From positions 8,053,562-8,117,561 of the forward strand of contig OZ024810.1 of assembly GCA_964017045.1 (NCBI GenBank): a DNA stretch of 64,000 nucleotides, given 5' to 3'. Shown here piece after piece: positions 22,092 through 34,732 of the stretch (positions within the stretch are counted from its first letter, which is position 1; the number at the start of each line of letters is the position of its first letter). The stretch comes from Omphiscola glabra. Lineage: Eukaryota > Mollusca > Gastropoda > Lymnaeidae. A model generated the notes under the pieces. It saw nothing but the letters and a program-made list of their open reading frames with translations, did no database searches and was not told the origin of the DNA. Both the position numbers and the translations under genes were made by a program.

Positions 22092-25000
22092 CTGCAAAGT
22101 AATGGATACGGTTCAATTAGTTTTATACAATTTCAGAAACAGCATTTAGGATAATTCCCGTCCATTATAAAACAAGAGAGCAAAAAAAATTGTGTTTTTT
22201 TTGGTGAAAATTCATACAAGGCTGTATTCATTCATATTCATGTCAATACTTCTCTCAAGACGATAACTGCCAATTACACAATATAAAATATAATGTTAAA
22301 TAAACGAGTTGAGAGTAATTTTATATAAATCTCAAACATAAAGCTTGAGTTTTTTTTTAAAATACGTCTGTGAATTTAACAGAATAAAATTTCATAGATT
22401 TTACATTTTGATTACATTTCAGTGCTTCATTTCATTTGTATGCCACAAAACGTGACTTAAAATCCCAAAAGTCAAGTGTGTTAGTTTTTTAATGTTACAC
22501 TGTTACACATCTCATGGAAAATATTTTCTCATCATCATCAGTGACCCACGGATATTAGAAACGTACTCACTATCCCGATCCTTTGCGTCTCTGTGTGATA
22601 CAAATGATCAGGATGACGACCAAGAGAACCAGGATGGCAGCTCCTAACACTCCTGCAATGATGGCAATGATCTGGAGCTTGCCTGTACGGGAGTTCTCAC
22701 ACTGGTCACCGTAGTACTCTGTATCATAGCTTTCGTCACAGCTGCAATTATAAAAGGTTTGAAAACATGATGGGGTGGCTCCGGCTTGTGTTTGGGTCTG
22801 TCAACAAACAAATTTGGAACAAGACCTGCTCGGGTACCCATCGCCGTCGACCTACTACGTGCAGGGTACCCGACGGAGCAGACACGTCTAGGGGGGTCAT
22901 TAAGTTTAAGTTGGACGATCATCACCATGGATGGTCGCAGGCCTGTTTTATGACCTAAAATTAAATAAAGTTAATGTTACATCGATCTGTTCGATAGTCT
23001 AGTAAACTTAGCATGTTGTCGACTATACTAAGTAAGAGGTCGTCCATTAATTACGTTTACAATTTTTACGCAATTTTTGACCCCCTCTCACTCCCCCCCC
23101 CCCCCCCGTTTGTCAACAACTGTCAAACTTTCAATGACAATGAGTCACCTCACTAAGTAATTATGTCCAAATTTTCTAACACCCCCCCCCCCCCAAAAAA
23201 AAACAAAAATGAATTATAATATAAAGAAATGTATAAATACATTTTACTTTGTGCTGATCTATTTTAATGACACAAAATTGTAGGAAAAACATGTTATTAC
23301 ATCTTTAGCTTGTTAATCAACAAGTAAGAAAGCTGACAATTATAGTATAGTTTCTAGCTGCTATCATCTTTCCACGGAGTAACCAGGTGTTGCTCTATCG
23401 TAACAATGAGCATCAGGAACTTGGCAGGTTTTATTTACATTGCTATGGACTGTGGCGCCTCCAGCAATAAACAACTTAAAAGGCCGACCAATTTGTGGTT
23501 TTGCCCCCCCCCCCCCCTGAAAAAACCCTTGAAATGACACCCCTGAAGGCATAGTCTCTAATAGCTGCTTTATAATTTTCATCTTGCGGAACTGATATAC
23601 CAGACAAGTCAACATCATCCTAACTTAAAATAGAAGCATTGTCAGTGTGAACAATTGCCATAAGCTCTCTCTCTCCTTGCAGCTACTCGCATTGGTCGAA
23701 TCCTTTTTTGTTGAGGAGCAGGTTCTAATTTCTTTTGCTTAAGAGCGCATTCTCGGTGCTGTTGAACATGCTTTTTCAACATGACTTGTGATGCAAAATA
23801 GATGTTACAGATTTTACAAATCCGTTCAAGCAGCGATGTTATTATTGCTACTCACTTTTCTTTACAAAAGTTGCCCCTCCCCCCCCCCCTTTTTTTTTTC
23901 ACCTTTTGTCTTCTCTTGCACTAAAAAAGTGTGCTAAAATTCTGATCAGCCATCTGCAGTGTACAGACAGACACACATTAAATAAATCGTACATTGTTAA
24001 AAGCCTAAAAATTATATGACTATATACACTTATTAATTTTTTAAATAATGTAATAACCAGTCAATTTTTAAGACTAAAATTTTAAGAGAAAACGTGATTG
24101 TTGACGTCAACTAATCTAAAAAAAAGAAACGCCCTCCCCCTAGTCAATAACTCTCAAACATTTGCACCCCCACCCCCTATTTTGTTGACATAATTACTGG
24201 ACGCCCCCCTAAGAGCTTGTAAAGACATAGTGACCTTTGAACTCCTGTAACTTTCTAACGAAAGGAGATATACGGATTTCATTTTAAAAAATAACGTCAC
24301 GTCATAATCGCGAGAACCGCCGTAAATTAAATATATTAGCAGACGGATATATGGTAGGTAGAGGTAGTGTAGTTGCTTGGCCCCCGAACGAGCATCATGC
24401 CTGTCGTAGTGTCGTGCAACCTAACCCGGCGTTGTAGACAGGCGCTAGTGGGAATTTGAGAAGCGACATCCAGCGCTAATGGCAGTAGAGGGTCACAATA
24501 ACAAAACTATTATTAGAAATTAAAAATAATATCTTAAAATCGGCTACCCGAGAATCGCCCGGGCTGTTAGCCTCGATACCAGGGTACATGTGAAAGCCAA
24601 AATTGTGTTACCATTATATGTCTCATAACTAAGTATCATGCATTAAATTGGATACATAGAGAAGACAATAACTATTTGAAAGATCATTTCATGTTAAATG
24701 GTGATTGAAGTTTCATTTGATGCTGTCCAAAAAGTAGAGTCACACTCTCCGGGGAAGGGGGGGGGGGTGTCGGGGGTTTAAGAAAGTGTCACAGTTTGTG
24801 ACACGGGAGGGGGGTGATGTAAAGATATTGTGTGACGTCACACATTTTAAATTTTGTTATCATACACATAAAACCAGGAATTGACAGTGATGCTGAAATT
24901 TCTTTAGTGCTGGATGCACTTTTAGATACATTTAATAGTTTAATAGCGAAGTCTATGTGATTAAACTTGCTTTAATTCGTTTTTAATTTTTTAAAACAAT

Positions 25001-28000
25001 TTTATAGTTCGAAAGAGCGACGTACTTTAAAATTGTGTGTGTGGGGGGGGGGGGGTCCCCTGAGATTTGTGACATATTGTGACGGGGTGCGGGGAGAGCT
25101 AAAATTGATCAAACAAATAATGTGACGTATTTTATGGACGTCACCTGATAGCAGGTAGGAAAACCTGCATGAGAAAAAATGTTCATCCATAAAACATGTG
25201 ATAATCTATGTAACCACCAACAATCTATATATTAAAATTTATTATTAATACTAAAATTGTTTTTTTTTTAAAATTAACTTTGTTTTAAAGAATAAAGTGT
25301 CAACCAACAAATTTAAAAAAAAAATCATAAACCTGAACTGAACAACCAATATTTGTGTGGACATGGGTGAAGACCTTAGTGCTAAAAGTACTTAAGTCAC
25401 AAAATGCACATTTTGAGATAATCAAGTTCAAATATACTTTTCGTCTATAAAATATGACTATTTTCATTTTTTGTCTTGTTTAATTAAGGGTCTAATGCAT
25501 ATTTTAATGTGTTCAAATTTCTGCAGTACACTTGGCTAAATGGGTAAGAAAAGATCACAGTTTAGATTGATTTTGACAAAAATGTGACTTAAGTACTTTT
25601 AGCACTAAGGTCTTCGGTTGCTCTTATCTTAAGACAGGAGAATTATTGTGTTGTGATATATTTCGATGACAGAAATTTACAATCTTGTCAATGTTGCCAA
25701 ATGTTAAGTTATGTGCACAAATGTTAAGCTATGTGCATGTTAAGTTATGTGCATACATGTTAATTTTGGTGCATAAATGTTAAGTAATGTGCACAAATGT
25801 TAAATTATGTGCACAAATGTAAATAATATGTACAAATGTTAAGTAATATGCACAAATATTAAGTATAATGTGCACAAATGTTAAGTATATTGTGCACAAA
25901 TGTTATCATCATCATGTCCCTTAGTCCTTGGGGCGTCACAGATGACATGAAAACTCTCCTTCTCCATTCCTCTCGGTCTTCTGCACTATGTACAGCATCG
26001 CCTAGTTTTAATCCCGTCCAATCTTTGATGTTATCTTCCCATCTTTTTCTCTGTCTTCCTCTTCTTCTCCCTCCTCTCGTTGTGCCCTGCATGATTTCTT
26101 TGGCGAGCCCTTGTTTTCTTGTCACGTGGCCATACCATTCCAGTTTGCGCTTTTTTACAGTCACCAGGAGGTCATCATATTGTCCAATTGTCTGACGAAT
26201 CCTTTCTTTCACTGGTTAGAGATATGATATCTATAGCAGATTCCAAGAATGTTTCTGAAACAGCTCATCTCCATCGCCTTTATTTTTCTTTCAAGTTCTG
26301 CTGTTAATGCCCAGGACTCGCAGGCATCTAAGAAAATGGAGAGGATTAATGAGCGCATCAGCCTGATTTTGGTGTTGGGGGCTATATTTGTGTCATTCCA
26401 TATTTTCTTGAGCCTCTTTAGTGCTGTTGTGGTCTGCGCAATCCTGACCATCAATTCGGGCTTGGGGCCTTCTTCCGAGACTATTGCTCCTAGGTACTTG
26501 AAGATGCCAACTGTTTCTAATCTTTCCTCCCCGGCCTTATTTTCAGTGGAGATGCTGATGGTGTTATTAGTCATCAATTTTGTACTTTCTGCACTGATTT
26601 GCATGCCAAAGGACGATGAAGTCTTGTCGAGATGCTTTACTAGGCTGGCTAGCTCTTCTTCGCTTCCAGCCAGTCCATCTATGTCATCCGCAAAGCGTAG
26701 GTTGGTGATTGTTGGCAGAACATTCTGGTTAGGTTTGTGTTGATGTTGTAGTGCCCAATGGTGGCCCATAGAGCAGCATGCCAAACCCCGTGGAATGCCT
26801 TCTTGAAATCCACAAAGACGTGGTATAGGTTTTGTTGGTGTTGAGCATATTTCACACATAGTATCCTGAGGTTTAGGATCTGCTGAGTAGTGCCACGTCC
26901 TTGCCTGAAGCCCGCCTGTTCTTCAGCAAAGATTTGTCGGCATATGGTTTTAGTCAGTTCAATATGACCTTCAGCATGACCTTGCTTGTGTGGCCTATTA
27001 GGCTAATGGTGCGATAGTTTTGGCATAGCTGTAGGTTACCTTTCTTGGGGAGGGTGATGATGAGAGATTGGGTCCATGATTTGGGCCATTCCCTTGTCAG
27101 CCATATTTTGTTACAAATATTGATTAGAGCACTTATTATTGCCTCTCCTCCTTGTTTCGCCAACTCGGCAGGGATATTATCCACTCCTGCGCGGCCTTTC
27201 CTATTTGGAGTGCTTGGACTGCTGCTTCCACTTCTGCGCGGAGAATAGGGAAGTTTTCATTGTCCGTTGCTGGGGGGACATTAAGGATCTCTTGGTCTAT
27301 CTTTATATTTTCATTATTCAGCTCTGAGCAGTATTCAGTCCATCTTTTCAGGATATCATTTTCCTCCGTCACACATTTACAATTTTTATCTTGTATGGTA
27401 GTACTACGCCCTTGCTTTGCAGTGGTTAGTTCTTTCACCAACTGGTATGCCTTTTTTTTTATTGTTTTTCTTCAAGCAGTTTTCTATGTCGTAGCATTGC
27501 TCTTCAATCCAATTCTTCTTTACCATTCTCTTACTTTTTTTGATGGTTTGGTTAACTGCCCTATATTTATTGGCCCCCTCTGTATCTACCATCTTTGTTT
27601 TCTTTAACTGCCTCCGTTTATCACACAGATCGAGGATGTCAGCTGTCGCCCATGGTTTTTGGGTTGGTCGATGTTTACCAAGGATGCCATGAGCTGTGTC
27701 CGTCACGGCTGTTTTGAAGTTATCAATCAGTGTGACCATGTCTGAACAGTCGGCATCTATAATGTTAAGCGTTGAAAATGTTCCTCCTATCATTGCTTGG
27801 AAGGCTTCTGCTACTTTAGGATCCTTCAGCTTTTCAAGATCGAATTTTATTCTGGTATATCCCTGTTTATTTACCATTTTTAAGAGCAGCCTAAAGGTCA
27901 TCATGACTAGATCATGGTCACTTCCAATGTCAGCTCCTGGGAAGCTGCGATCTTTGCAATGTTTATACTAGACCGGAAGCGTGTTAAGTGATGGTCAAAA

Positions 28001-31000
28001 ATGTTAAGTTGTGTGCATAAATGTTAAATTGTGTGCATAAATGTTAAGTTATGTGCACAAATGTTAAGTTTCATGCACAAATGTTAAGTTATGTACACAA
28101 ATGTTAAGTTATGTGTACAAATGTTAAGTTATATATGCATAAATGTTAAGTTATGTGCACAAATGTTAAGTTATGTGTACAAATGTTAAGTTATGTGCAC
28201 AAATGTTAAGTTATGTGCACAAATGTTAAGTTATGTGCACAAATGTTAAGTTATGTGTATAAATGTTAAGTTATGTGCACAAATGTTAAGTTATGTGTAC
28301 AAATGTTAAGTTATGTGCACAAATGTTAAGTTATGTGCACAAATGTTAAGTTATGTGCACAAATGTTAAGTTATGTGTATAAATGTTAAGTTATGGGACT
28401 ATGTAAACGTGAAAAAGAAAGAGTTCATCATTTTCAATGTTCAGTATATTTCCGACATACTGAGACCCAAGAGATTTGTCCACGTTAAAATAAAGCTGAT
28501 CAAAGAAAAAACGTACATGCATTTTGATGGAGTATCCTTGCTGTAAGGAAAACTGACAACACACTGTCCATTGCCGTTGCATGTGTCAGGTCCACAGCTT
28601 GAACTCAAGGCACAACCCTGATCCTGACAGACATAACCCACCTGGCATATGTTCTCAGCGAGGCAAGGATTGCCAGAAGCGTTTTGGAAAACTAGTTCAG
28701 GAAATAAACCATGAATTTCAATGAAAATGAAAATCAGTGACTATGCTAATGAAGGTCAAGGTACTTGAAAAAAATTAAAATATTGTCTGTAGGGGGTTCT
28801 TTAAGAAAATATTTTTTTAATCACTTAGGTGAAAGTGTTGCGTCCCCAAATGGGGATAAGTCTTAAGTCTTAAATGGGGGCATGTCTTAAATTGGGATAC
28901 ATCTTAAATGGGGTCAAGTCTTAAATGGGGTCAAGTCTTAAATGGGGTCAAGTCTTAAATGGGGTCAAGTCTTAAATGGGGCCAAGTCTTAAATGGGGTC
29001 AAGTCTTAAATGGGGATACGTCTTAAATGGGGTCAAGTCTTAAATGGGGTCAGTGCCAAAGATAGCATTAGTGTCGCCCGGGGCGTGCACGAAATATTTG
29101 CCACCCCTTCGTGAAAAACAAGCTCGGCATGTTGCCAAAAATGCCCCACTTTCATATATATATAAAGACCAGTATATCAATTCAAAGAACGACATGCGGC
29201 TCCCTCTACTGTCATACATGGTACAACTGTCTAGTTCATACACACATCTGCACAAATGTCATGGACCACAAAAAGATGGACATCTTTTAAAGAAAGCCAC
29301 TCAGTGATCATTGTCTCTTAAAAAATACAATCCTGAACAAAATGTAAAATGACGCTTAATGTAAGGTTTCATCTTTGTAGTGCATACTTGACGTCATCTT
29401 GCTTGGAGAATTGCGATTTTTAATAAATATCTTTTGAAATATCGGCGCTCCTTTAGCGATAATCGTTTGGAAAATACTTTTAAAGAGAGTTCATGCTCCT
29501 GATCTATTCATTCTGTTATCTCCATGGGGCTCCAAATCATTTCACTTACATTGACTAATTTTTTCAAGAGTTCTGCCTGACACCGTGAGTTCCGTTTCAG
29601 TGTTATTCAGCTCAATGGTCGCGTTTTTGATCTTTTCCTCAAGGGTTGAGTTGACCCCATAGATTTGACCAAAGAAGAATTTTAGCAGCAGGTCGTAATT
29701 GCCAAATCCATCACTGAAAAATGGAAAAAGAGATTGAAAATAAATAAGCAAAAAGTGTACAAACTAACAATACATGTATTCATCTCATTTTTAAAAAAAA
29801 TCACTTCACTTCCAAACTAAAAAAAAAAAAACCCAGTTTAAAAATAAAAATTATTTTTTAAAAAGGAATGATTGGTTTAATGACAGTGGTGTGTTTATGA
29901 TGCTAGCGGCTCCAGTCGTTCTGTGACGCCACGGTCGTTTTGAAAATAATTTAGGAAATAAGTGAAACAAACAACAGTAAAATATAATATACAAATTAAA
30001 ATACACATGGGTGCTTGAAATCTGCTACAGGCTGCTAGAGTTGACTTTATAAGTGCTTGAAATCTGCTACAGGCTGCTAGAGTCGACTTTATAAGTGCTT
30101 GAAATCTGCTACAGACTGCTAGAGTTGACTTTATAAGTGCTTGAAATCTGCTACAGGCTGCTAGAGTTGACTTTATAAGTGCTTGAAATCTGCTACAGAC
30201 TGCTAGAGTTGACTTTATAAGTGCTTGAAATCTGCTACAGACTGCTAGAGTCGACTTTATAAGTGCTTGAAATCTGCTACAGACTGCTAGAGTTGACTTT
30301 ATAAGTGCTTGAAATCTGCTACAGCCTGCTAGAGTTGACTTTATAAGTGCTTGAAATCTGCTACAGCCTGCTAGAGTTGACTTTATAAGTGCTTGAAATC
30401 TGCTACAGACTGCTAGAGTTGACTTTATAAGTGCTTGAAATCTGCTACAGACTGCTAGAGTTGACTTTATAAGTGCTTGAAATCTGCTACAGACTGCTAG
30501 AGTTGACTTTATAAGTGCTTGAAATCTGCTACAGGCTGCTAGAGTTGACTTTATAAGTGCTTGAAATCTGCTTTTACAAAATCTGGTTGAGCTCATGGTA
30601 TACAATATTGCCAAGGAAACAGGCGTTTCCTGTCCAACAATGGGCTGTACATATCATCCTGTCCAACAATGGGCTGTACGTATCATCCTGTCCAACAATG
30701 GGCTGTACATATCATCTTTGTTAAAGGTAAAAAGAATCTCAAAAGAAAAGAAACCAGTTTTTAGATGGCAGACCCACCGATCCAGAAATTCGATTCAAAG
30801 TCAATTTAGTTTTCCGCACTCTAGGCATTCTCATCAATCAGGCTGCTCGTCGGTCCAGAGGAATGCAAGTTGTGGTAGATACTTCGGCATACCGCAGCCT
30901 CATGAATTGACTGCTGCCATCAACGACGAACTGTTCTCAACGGGGACAAAGCTACAACAGCAGTATTAAAATGATGTAACACAATCGTTCTTCGGACAGC

Positions 31001-34000
31001 TGCGAAGCTTTGCAGTGGTTCTCACCCAAGAAATTAAGAAAGTTAACACAATCAAAGAGTTAAGTCATTTTTTTTTTTTTATTTGGTAATCGAAAATAGT
31101 TATCTTACTATCTACATCTCTCCCGAATGTCTGTACAGCATAGCTCTTCTCTTCATCATCTTACCAATAGCTGTTTGAGCTCAGCAAAAAACGATCTACA
31201 TAGTACCATGTGGCAAGATAGACCATCTGGTTTAGAGATTTCTCACCATAGAGAATGAACTCGCCAAGCCAGGCAACTAGTCATTGATGAACTTGTTTAC
31301 ATTTTTGAAGAGAGAAAATGCCGCCGAAAGAAACTCTGAACATACTGTAGTGTGTAGAGACATGTAGTGTGTAGAGGCATGCAGTGTGTAGAGGCATGTA
31401 GTGTGTAGGGGCATGCAGTGTGTAGAGGCATGTAGTGTGTAGGGGCATGCAGTGTGTAGAGGCATATTGTGTGTAGATGCATGTAAAGTGCTGAGGCACG
31501 TAGTGTGTAGAGGCATGTAGTGTGTAGAGGCGGGTAGTGTGTAGAGGCATGTATTGTGGAGAGGCATGTAGTGTGTAGAGCAATGTAGTGTGTAGAGGCA
31601 TGTAGTGTGTAGAGCCATGTATTGTGTAGAGCCGTGTAGTGTATAGAGCCATGTAGTGTGTAGAGCCATGTAGTGTGTAGAGCCATGTAGTGTGTAGATG
31701 CATGTAGCGTGTAGGGGCATGTATTGTGTAGATGCATGCAGTGTGTAGCGGCATGTGGTTGATCTTGAAACGATCAAATGGACTCAATAAAGTGACGTTA
31801 CGACACTCGGATTTAAGCGTGTCAACTGGTTCAGTTAAGTAAGTGTTGTTGTTGGAGTGGGGACCCGTTGTGAGATAGCTACGCCATTGGCCAATGATCC
31901 AAGACTCTTACCATTTTGGGAAATCAACACACAATGTGATTTTGTATGTTTGAATTACAGGCTAAAACTACAGACCTACCCCTACAATTATAGACCTACC
32001 CCTACAATTATAGACCTACCCCTACAATTATAGACCTACCCCTACAATTACAGACCTACCCCTACAATTACAGACCTACCCCTACAATTACAGACCTACC
32101 CCTACAATTACAGACCTACCCCTACAATTACAGACCTACCCCTACAATTATAGACCTACCCCTACAATTACAGACCTACCCCTACAATTACAGACCTACC
32201 CCTACAATTACAGACCTACCCCTACAATTACAGACCTACCCCTACAATTACAGACCTACCCCTACAATTACAGACCTACCCCTACAATTACAGACCTACC
32301 CCTACAATTACAGACCTACCCCTACAATTACAGACCTACCCCTACAATTACAGACCTACCCCTACAATTACAGACCTACCCCTACAATTACAGACCTATC
32401 CCTACAATTACAGACCTACCCCTACAATTACAGACCTACCCCTACAATTACAGACCTACCCCTACAATTACAGACCTACCCCTACAATTACAGACCTGCC
32501 CCTACAATTATAGACCTACCCCTACAATTACAGACCTACCCCTACAATTACAGACCTACCCCTACAATTACAGACCTACCCCTACAATTATAGACCTACC
32601 TCTACAATTACAGACCTACCCCTACAATTATAGACCTACCCCTACAATTACAGACCTACCCCTACAATTACAGACCTACCCCTACAATTACAGACCTACC
32701 CCTATTTAAATAATTAAAGTGACACATTTCATTGAATACAAAAATTACCCACTTTTAAATGCTTTTATGACAAGTTCCCACTTTTAAATGCTTTTATGAC
32801 AAGTTCCCACTTTTAAATGCTTTTATGACAAGTTCCCACTTTTAAATGCTTTTATGACAAGTTCCCACTTTTAAATGCTTTTATGACAAGTTCCCACTTT
32901 TAAATGCTTTTATGACAAGTTCCCACTTTTAAATGCTTTTATGACAAGTTCCCACTTTTAAATGCTTTTATGACAAGTTCCCACTTTTAAATGCTTTTAT
33001 GACAAGTTCCCACTTTTAAATGCTTTTATGACAAGTTCCCACTTTTAAATGCTTTTATGACAAGTTCCCACTTTTAAATGCTTTTATGACAAGTTCCCAC
33101 TTTTAAATGCTTTTATGACAAGTTCCCACTTTTAAATGCTTTTATGACAAGTTCCCACTTTTAAATGCTTTTATGACAAGTTCCCACTTTTAAATGCTTT
33201 TATGACAAGTTCCCACTTTTAAATGCTTTTATGACAAGTTCCCACTTTTAAATGCTTTTATGACAAGTTCCCACTTTTAAATGCTTTTATGACAAGTTCC
33301 CACTTTTAAATGCTTTTATGACAAGTTCCCACTTTTAAATGCTTTTATGACAAGTTCCCACTTTTAAATGCTTTTATGACAAGTTCCCACTTTTAAATGC
33401 TTTTATGACAAGTTCCCACTTTTAAATGCTTTTATGACAAGTTCCCACTTTTAAATGCTTTTATGACAAGTTCCCACTTTTAAATGCTTTTATGACAAGT
33501 TCCCACTTTTAAATGCTTTTATGACAAGTTCCCACTTTTAAATGCTTTTATGACAAGTTCCCACTTTTAAATGCTTTTATGACAAGTTCCCACTTTTAAA
33601 TGCTTTTATGACAAGTTCCCACTTTTAAATGCTTTTATGACAAGTTCCCACTTTTAAATGCTTTTATGACAAGTTCCCACTTTTAAATGCTTTTATGACA
33701 AGTTCCCACTTTTAAATGCTTTTATGACAAGTTCCCACTTTTAAATGCTTTTATGACAAGTTCCCACTTTTAAATGCTTTTATGACAAGTTCCCACTTTT
33801 AAATGCTTTTATGACAAGTTCCCACTTTTAAATGCTTTTATGACAAGTTCCCACTTTTAAATGCTTTTATGACAAGTTCCCACTTTTAAATGCTTTTATG
33901 ACAAGTTCCCACTTTTAAATGCTTTTATGACAAGTTCCCACTTTTAAATGCTTTTATGACAAGTTCCCACTTTTAAATGCTTTTATGACAAGTTCCCACT

Positions 34001-34699
34001 TTTAAATGCTTTTATGACAAGTTCCCACTTTTAAATGCTTTTATGACAAGTTCCCACTTTTAAATGCTTTTATGACAAGTTCCCACTTTTAAATGCTTTT
34101 ATGACAAGTTATAGTTAAAAACTTAGGATAAAATAAATCATTTTAAAATCACTACAGTAGTGAAAAAAACTCTTTGCAATAGGATATTGTATAATTGCAG
34201 CGGTGCTGGCAAAGCGGGGGGGGGGGGGGGGGGGTTTGAGAAGAAACTTTGTAAGGGCGGCACACAAAATATTATATTGTTTGTGCCATATACAAGTTTT
34301 ACTATAAAAATATATTAAAATAATCTTTTGGCTTGCCATAACTATATCTACACCATAACAGTTTTAAATATATGCCTAAGACTGCCAAACTTGGATAATT
34401 TTTTTAAAAAAATGTATTTAACCGACGATGAAGGAGAATTGTAGGAGTCAAGACTTTGGAAATATCAACAATTCGGGGGGGGGGGGGGTCTGAAATACTA
34501 ACAATAGTTGAGGATCACTGAACCAATGAATGCGAGGATGTTTATTGAACACTTTGGCGTTGGATTGATGTTTATTTCTATTTTTTAAGTTACCTGTTGG
34601 TCAGATCGACGACACCAGACTGTTGAAAGTATGGGTTGATCTGAAATAGAACAAATTTGAACAAATTTACTTCCAGTGTTATAGCAGGCAAACAAATAT

Positions 34700-34732
<33 letters not shown>

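Noticed and set aside
22571..22574. In-frame TAG after RRKGSG as the end of the membrane protein
   Set aside because: A GTGAGT donor overlaps it, and an exon at 22091-22034 with a good acceptor continues the frame in phase, so the TAG is intronic.
26249..27607. Plus-strand frames of 91-164 residues
   Set aside because: They are antisense to the LINE A reverse transcriptase reading, which carries the motif evidence.
31277..31787. Histidine/Thr/Leu-rich minus-strand frames of up to 168 residues
   Set aside because: All three frames of the 17-bp repeat are open, which indicates repeat artefact and not coding selection.
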